DNA of 64,000 bases from positions 16,728-80,727 of the forward strand of contig NZ_JAANMZ010000017.1 in the NCBI RefSeq assembly GCF_011250555.1, in the 5' to 3' direction. The DNA comes from Bacillus sp. MM2020_4 (GTDB lineage: Bacteria > Bacillota > Bacilli > Bacillales > Cytobacillaceae). Both the position numbers and the translations under genes were made by a program. The stretch's first letter is position 1; each line of letters begins with the position of its first letter. Below are positions 62,136-64,000 of this stretch, in pieces. The notes under the pieces are model-generated. The model was not told where the DNA came from and did no database searches. It saw only the letters and a program-made list of their open reading frames with translations.

Positions 62136-63319
62136 TTTCCTTTCACTTCCATTCCGTCATAAAGACGGTCGGAAGGATTACTAACGACCTTTTCACCCGC
62201 CTTCAAGCCTTCAAGTACTTCCGTCCATTCCCCATCACCAATTCCTGTCGTGAGAGTTTTCTTATGTAAGGCATGGTTATTTTCCACATAGACAAACTTA
62301 GAATCTCCCTTTTCGATGATAGAACTACGTGGGATAGCCAGCATTTTTTTCCGGGTGAGCTCCACCTGTATAGAAACATGGTAACCAGGTGAAAGCTCTT
62401 CTTGCGACTCCAATGCTGCTTTAAAATTATAGTAGGAAATTGTTTGCGTCTGGTTTCCGGCGGCTCCTGCCATTCCTTGCCCTAGTTCACCAGATACAGG
62501 ATACTCACTTACCTCGGTAATCTTTCCCTTCCATGTTTTGTTCGAAACGGCTTTTGAGGTGATTAGGATAGGTTGATCGGGCAGAATTTGTGCCTTTTGC
62601 AGTTCCGTTAATGTCCCCTCGATTCGGAATGGATCCTTGGATGCGATTTGCATGATTGGATCCCCTTGAACCCCCGAATCCTGAGTCGTATGGTTCCCTG
62701 TTCCCGTGTCCACCTTCTGCACGATTCCGGAAGCATTACTATAGACAATTAGTTCCTCCTGCTTCGCTTTTAATTGGTCTTCTGAGAGCTTATTTTTCTC
62801 CATTTCAAGATTTATCGATTGCTGCTCGTATTGTAAATCTTGCAGCTGTGCCTCTAATGGTGCTAATATATCTGCCGCCGCTCCCTCAGCCTTTGCCTTT
62901 TGGATGTCCTTCTTTAAAGAGGTCATTTTTTCATTTCCCTGTTTAATGCGAAGATTTGTCGACTTTTTATCTAGTTCCAATTGTTTTTCCTGAATCGTCA
63001 TATCGGCATTATCGTAGGAAAATAGTTTATCTCCTTGCTTTACTTCCTGTCCTTCTTTTACAAAGAGCTCCTTGACCTTTCCTTTTGTCGGATCCGCGTA
63101 CAATGCCTCCACCTTTCCTGGTACAACTTGTCCTGAAACTAATTTTGTATTACTTATTTCTTTCTCTGTTACACTAACAAACTCCCACTCTTCCTTACTG
63201 CTATTTTTCTTATTTTGCATGACTGTAATATTAATGGCTGCGATGGTCACAATAGAAGCAATCAGCCCAATCACAATCCACTTTTTCCTTTTGGGCGTAG
63301 GTGTTTTCTCTACCTGCAA
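62132..63319 (-). CDS. yknX: MacA/HlyD-type membrane fusion protein, YknX-like
   Basis: About 395 residues. One N-terminal membrane helix (about 14-35), then barrel-sandwich half-motifs (VEALYADPTKGKVKELFVKE, KQGDKLFSYD), a long coiled-coil hairpin (about 110-190, LDKKSTNLRIKQGNEKMTSL and so on), the second lipoyl half (IVYSNASGIVQKVDTGTGN) and beta-barrel. Extracellular adaptor for the MacB-like exporter. The TTG at 63319 has AAGGAGGGGG six bases upstream and is preferred to the ATG at 63352. First gene of the yknXYZW-like operon, divergent from the circular bacteriocin gene. Confidence 0.9.
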   Translation of the reverse strand: MQVEKTPTPKRKKWIVIGLIASIVTIAAINITVMQNKKNSSKEEWEFVSVTEKEISNTKLVSGQVVPGKVEALYADPTKGKVKELFVKEGQEVKQGDKLFSYDNADMTIQEKQLELDKKSTNLRIKQGNEKMTSLKKDIQKAKAEGAAADILAPLEAQLQDLQYEQQSINLEMEKNKLSEDQLKAKQEELIVYSNASGIVQKVDTGTGNHTTQDSGVQGDPIMQIASKDPFRIEGTLTELQKAQILPDQPILITSKAVSNKTWKGKITEVSEYPVSGELGQGMAGAAGNQTQTISYYNFKAALESQEELSPGYHVSIQVELTRKKMLAIPRSSIIEKGDSKFVYVENNHALHKKTLTTGIGDGEWTEVLEGLKAGEKVVSNPSDRLYDGMEVKGK

Positions 63320-63352
63320 ATAACACCCCCTCCTTACTGGGATATTTTTCAT

Positions 63353-63640
63353 ATATCCCTATAATTATACAATTTTTGATAATTGTAAATACTTAAATCC
63401 AAGACAAATCTTTTTAAAAACCTAATTGAATTTCTGAAAATAGGATTAAACACCTATAAATATTTCAAATTATTAGGTAAATCTTCCTCGCCTAATCCAC
63501 TATTTTTCAACCATAAATATGGTCGAAATGTACGTTTTTAGACATTTTATGGTTATTGACAACTGCAATCTGTAAAATATGACATTATATTCAAATTATA
63601 GGTACATTTAACCAAAATAGGTATTTATTAATATTTCAAA
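63353..63640. other. A+T-rich divergent control region between exporter operon and bacteriocin gene
   Basis: Very A+T-rich, with several AACCTAATT/AATTTTTGA-type runs and a TTTTTAGACATTTTATGG stretch. It must hold the exporter promoter. No clear operator was recognised. Confidence 0.4.
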
Positions 63641-63670
63641 TTGACGAATAATTTGGAAATTTGATACAAT
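63641..63670 (+). promoter_or_regulatory. Sigma-A-type promoter of the circular bacteriocin gene
   Basis: TTGACG, 18-bp spacer, TACAAT (63665-63670), 55 bp before the start codon. Confidence 0.65.
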
Positions 63671-63725
63671 CATGTCGGAAAAGGGTTTTAATTCCAAAAT
63701 TTTAAATAAAAAAGGAGGTGTTATC

Positions 63726-64000
63726 ATGGCTTCTGCAATGACTAAAAAATCAATCTTTTATGTAGTTGGAATGGCTTTATTACTTTCAACTTTAACAATT
63801 TCTATGCCGCATCTTGCAGCTAACTTAGGTATTTCTACTACTGTAGCTGCTAAAGTTATTACCGTTATTGATACCTTTAGTACAATTACTACGATCATTA
63901 GCCTCGTGGCTATTATTGTCGGTTATGGAGTTATTTCAACCGCGCTTGTTATTACCGCTAAGAAGATCATTTCAAAGTATGGAAAAGGTTATGCTACTAC
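63726..64000 (+). CDS. Circular bacteriocin precursor (circularin A/uberolysin family), 3' end cut
   Basis: 91 full codons visible. AAAAAGGAGGTG precedes the ATG. The first about 29 residues form a hydrophobic leader (MASAMTKKSIFYVV ... ISMPH); the expected core begins LAANLGISTTVAAKV and continues ITVIDTFSTITTIISLVAII, VGYGVISTALVITAKKII and SKYGKGYATT. Core features match circular bacteriocins: Leu at the ring-closing N-terminus, an LGIS-type start, a saposin-like set of amphipathic helices, Ala/Ile/Val/Thr-rich body and a basic patch near the C-terminus (AKKIISKYGKGY), closest to amylocyclicin-type peptides. The mature ring should be about 64 residues; the last one to three residues and stop codon lie past the window. 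Such peptides are joined head-to-tail and permeabilise Gram-positive membranes. Maturation, DUF95 and immunity genes are expected just outside. Confidence 0.93.
   Translation, partial: MASAMTKKSIFYVVGMALLLSTLTISMPHLAANLGISTTVAAKVITVIDTFSTITTIISLVAIIVGYGVISTALVITAKKIISKYGKGYAT

Overview
The window looks like chromosomal DNA of a spore-forming, low-to-moderate GC member of the Bacillaceae (Bacillus/Neobacillus type). The evidence is a run of genes in an order close to that around spoIID-spoIIQ-spoIIID-mbl in Bacillus subtilis (ywmB, murAA, spoIID, spoIIQ, spoIIID, mbl, fabZ, ywpF, ssbB), sporulation genes, and a sigma-B stress module of the Bacillus cereus type (RsbV, RsbW, SigB, RsbY, RsbM, RsbK). 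Genus and species cannot be fixed from the sequence alone.

Layout. 0-5.4 kb: oligopeptide ABC transporter operon (oppA-B-C-D, minus strand, the last gene cut by the window edge) with a divergent RpiR/MurR-type regulator and three similar candidate operators. 5.4-13.6 kb: a secreted giant multidomain protein (LTD, OB folds, PHP-type metallohydrolase, Ig-like repeats) divergent from a HupE/UreJ-like membrane protein. 13.7-15.7 kb: an A+T-rich three-gene accessory cassette (unknown helical protein, SecB-like chaperone, PD-(D/E)xK-like nuclease), a good candidate for an undescribed toxin/defence system. 16-25 kb: small membrane protein, Cof-type HAD phosphatase, LysM/NlpC-P60 wall hydrolase, and the ywqB-ywqA (SWIM plus SNF2 helicase) pair. 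25-34 kb: membrane proteins, a 3D-domain secreted protein, XRE regulator, ssbB, ywpF, fabZ, mbl, spoIIID. 34-44.5 kb: alkyltransferase-like protein, class B PBP, spoIIQ, VanZ, a DHFR-like reductase, spoIID, a Gly/Pro/Trp-rich probable coat protein, murAA, ywmB, ywzB. 44.7-58.5 kb: the general stress region. It holds the rsbK-rsbM sensor/methyltransferase pair and the rsbV-rsbW-sigB-(rsbY) genes, interleaved with stress-type genes (YflT, GlsB, Dps) that carry recognisable sigma-B promoters, plus an amino-acid ABC transporter, an IS1595 relic and a broken HAD gene. 58.7-64 kb: a solo acyl carrier protein, a small hydrophilic protein, and a YknXYZW/MacAB-like export operon that diverges from a circular bacteriocin precursor gene running off the right edge.

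Two systems stand out. (1) The right edge encodes a circularin/uberolysin-class circular bacteriocin precursor, with a divergent four-gene ABC exporter related to YknWXYZ, which in B. subtilis protects against a peptide toxin. (2) The 13.8-15.7 kb cassette pairs a SecB-like chaperone with a nuclease-like protein in a Gram-positive chromosome, reminiscent of toxin-antitoxin-chaperone systems.

The intergenic DNA is also unusual. Five ordered arrays have periods close to whole numbers of DNA helical turns (two of 5 x about 21 bp; three of 4 units based on about 52 bp). Two families of short dispersed palindromes are scattered through the window (GGTGYCWGRCACC-like and GAAGCAGGGGACGGTTCT-like). 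Two copies of the first family lie in frame inside the SNF2 helicase gene. No rRNA, tRNA or CRISPR was recognised.
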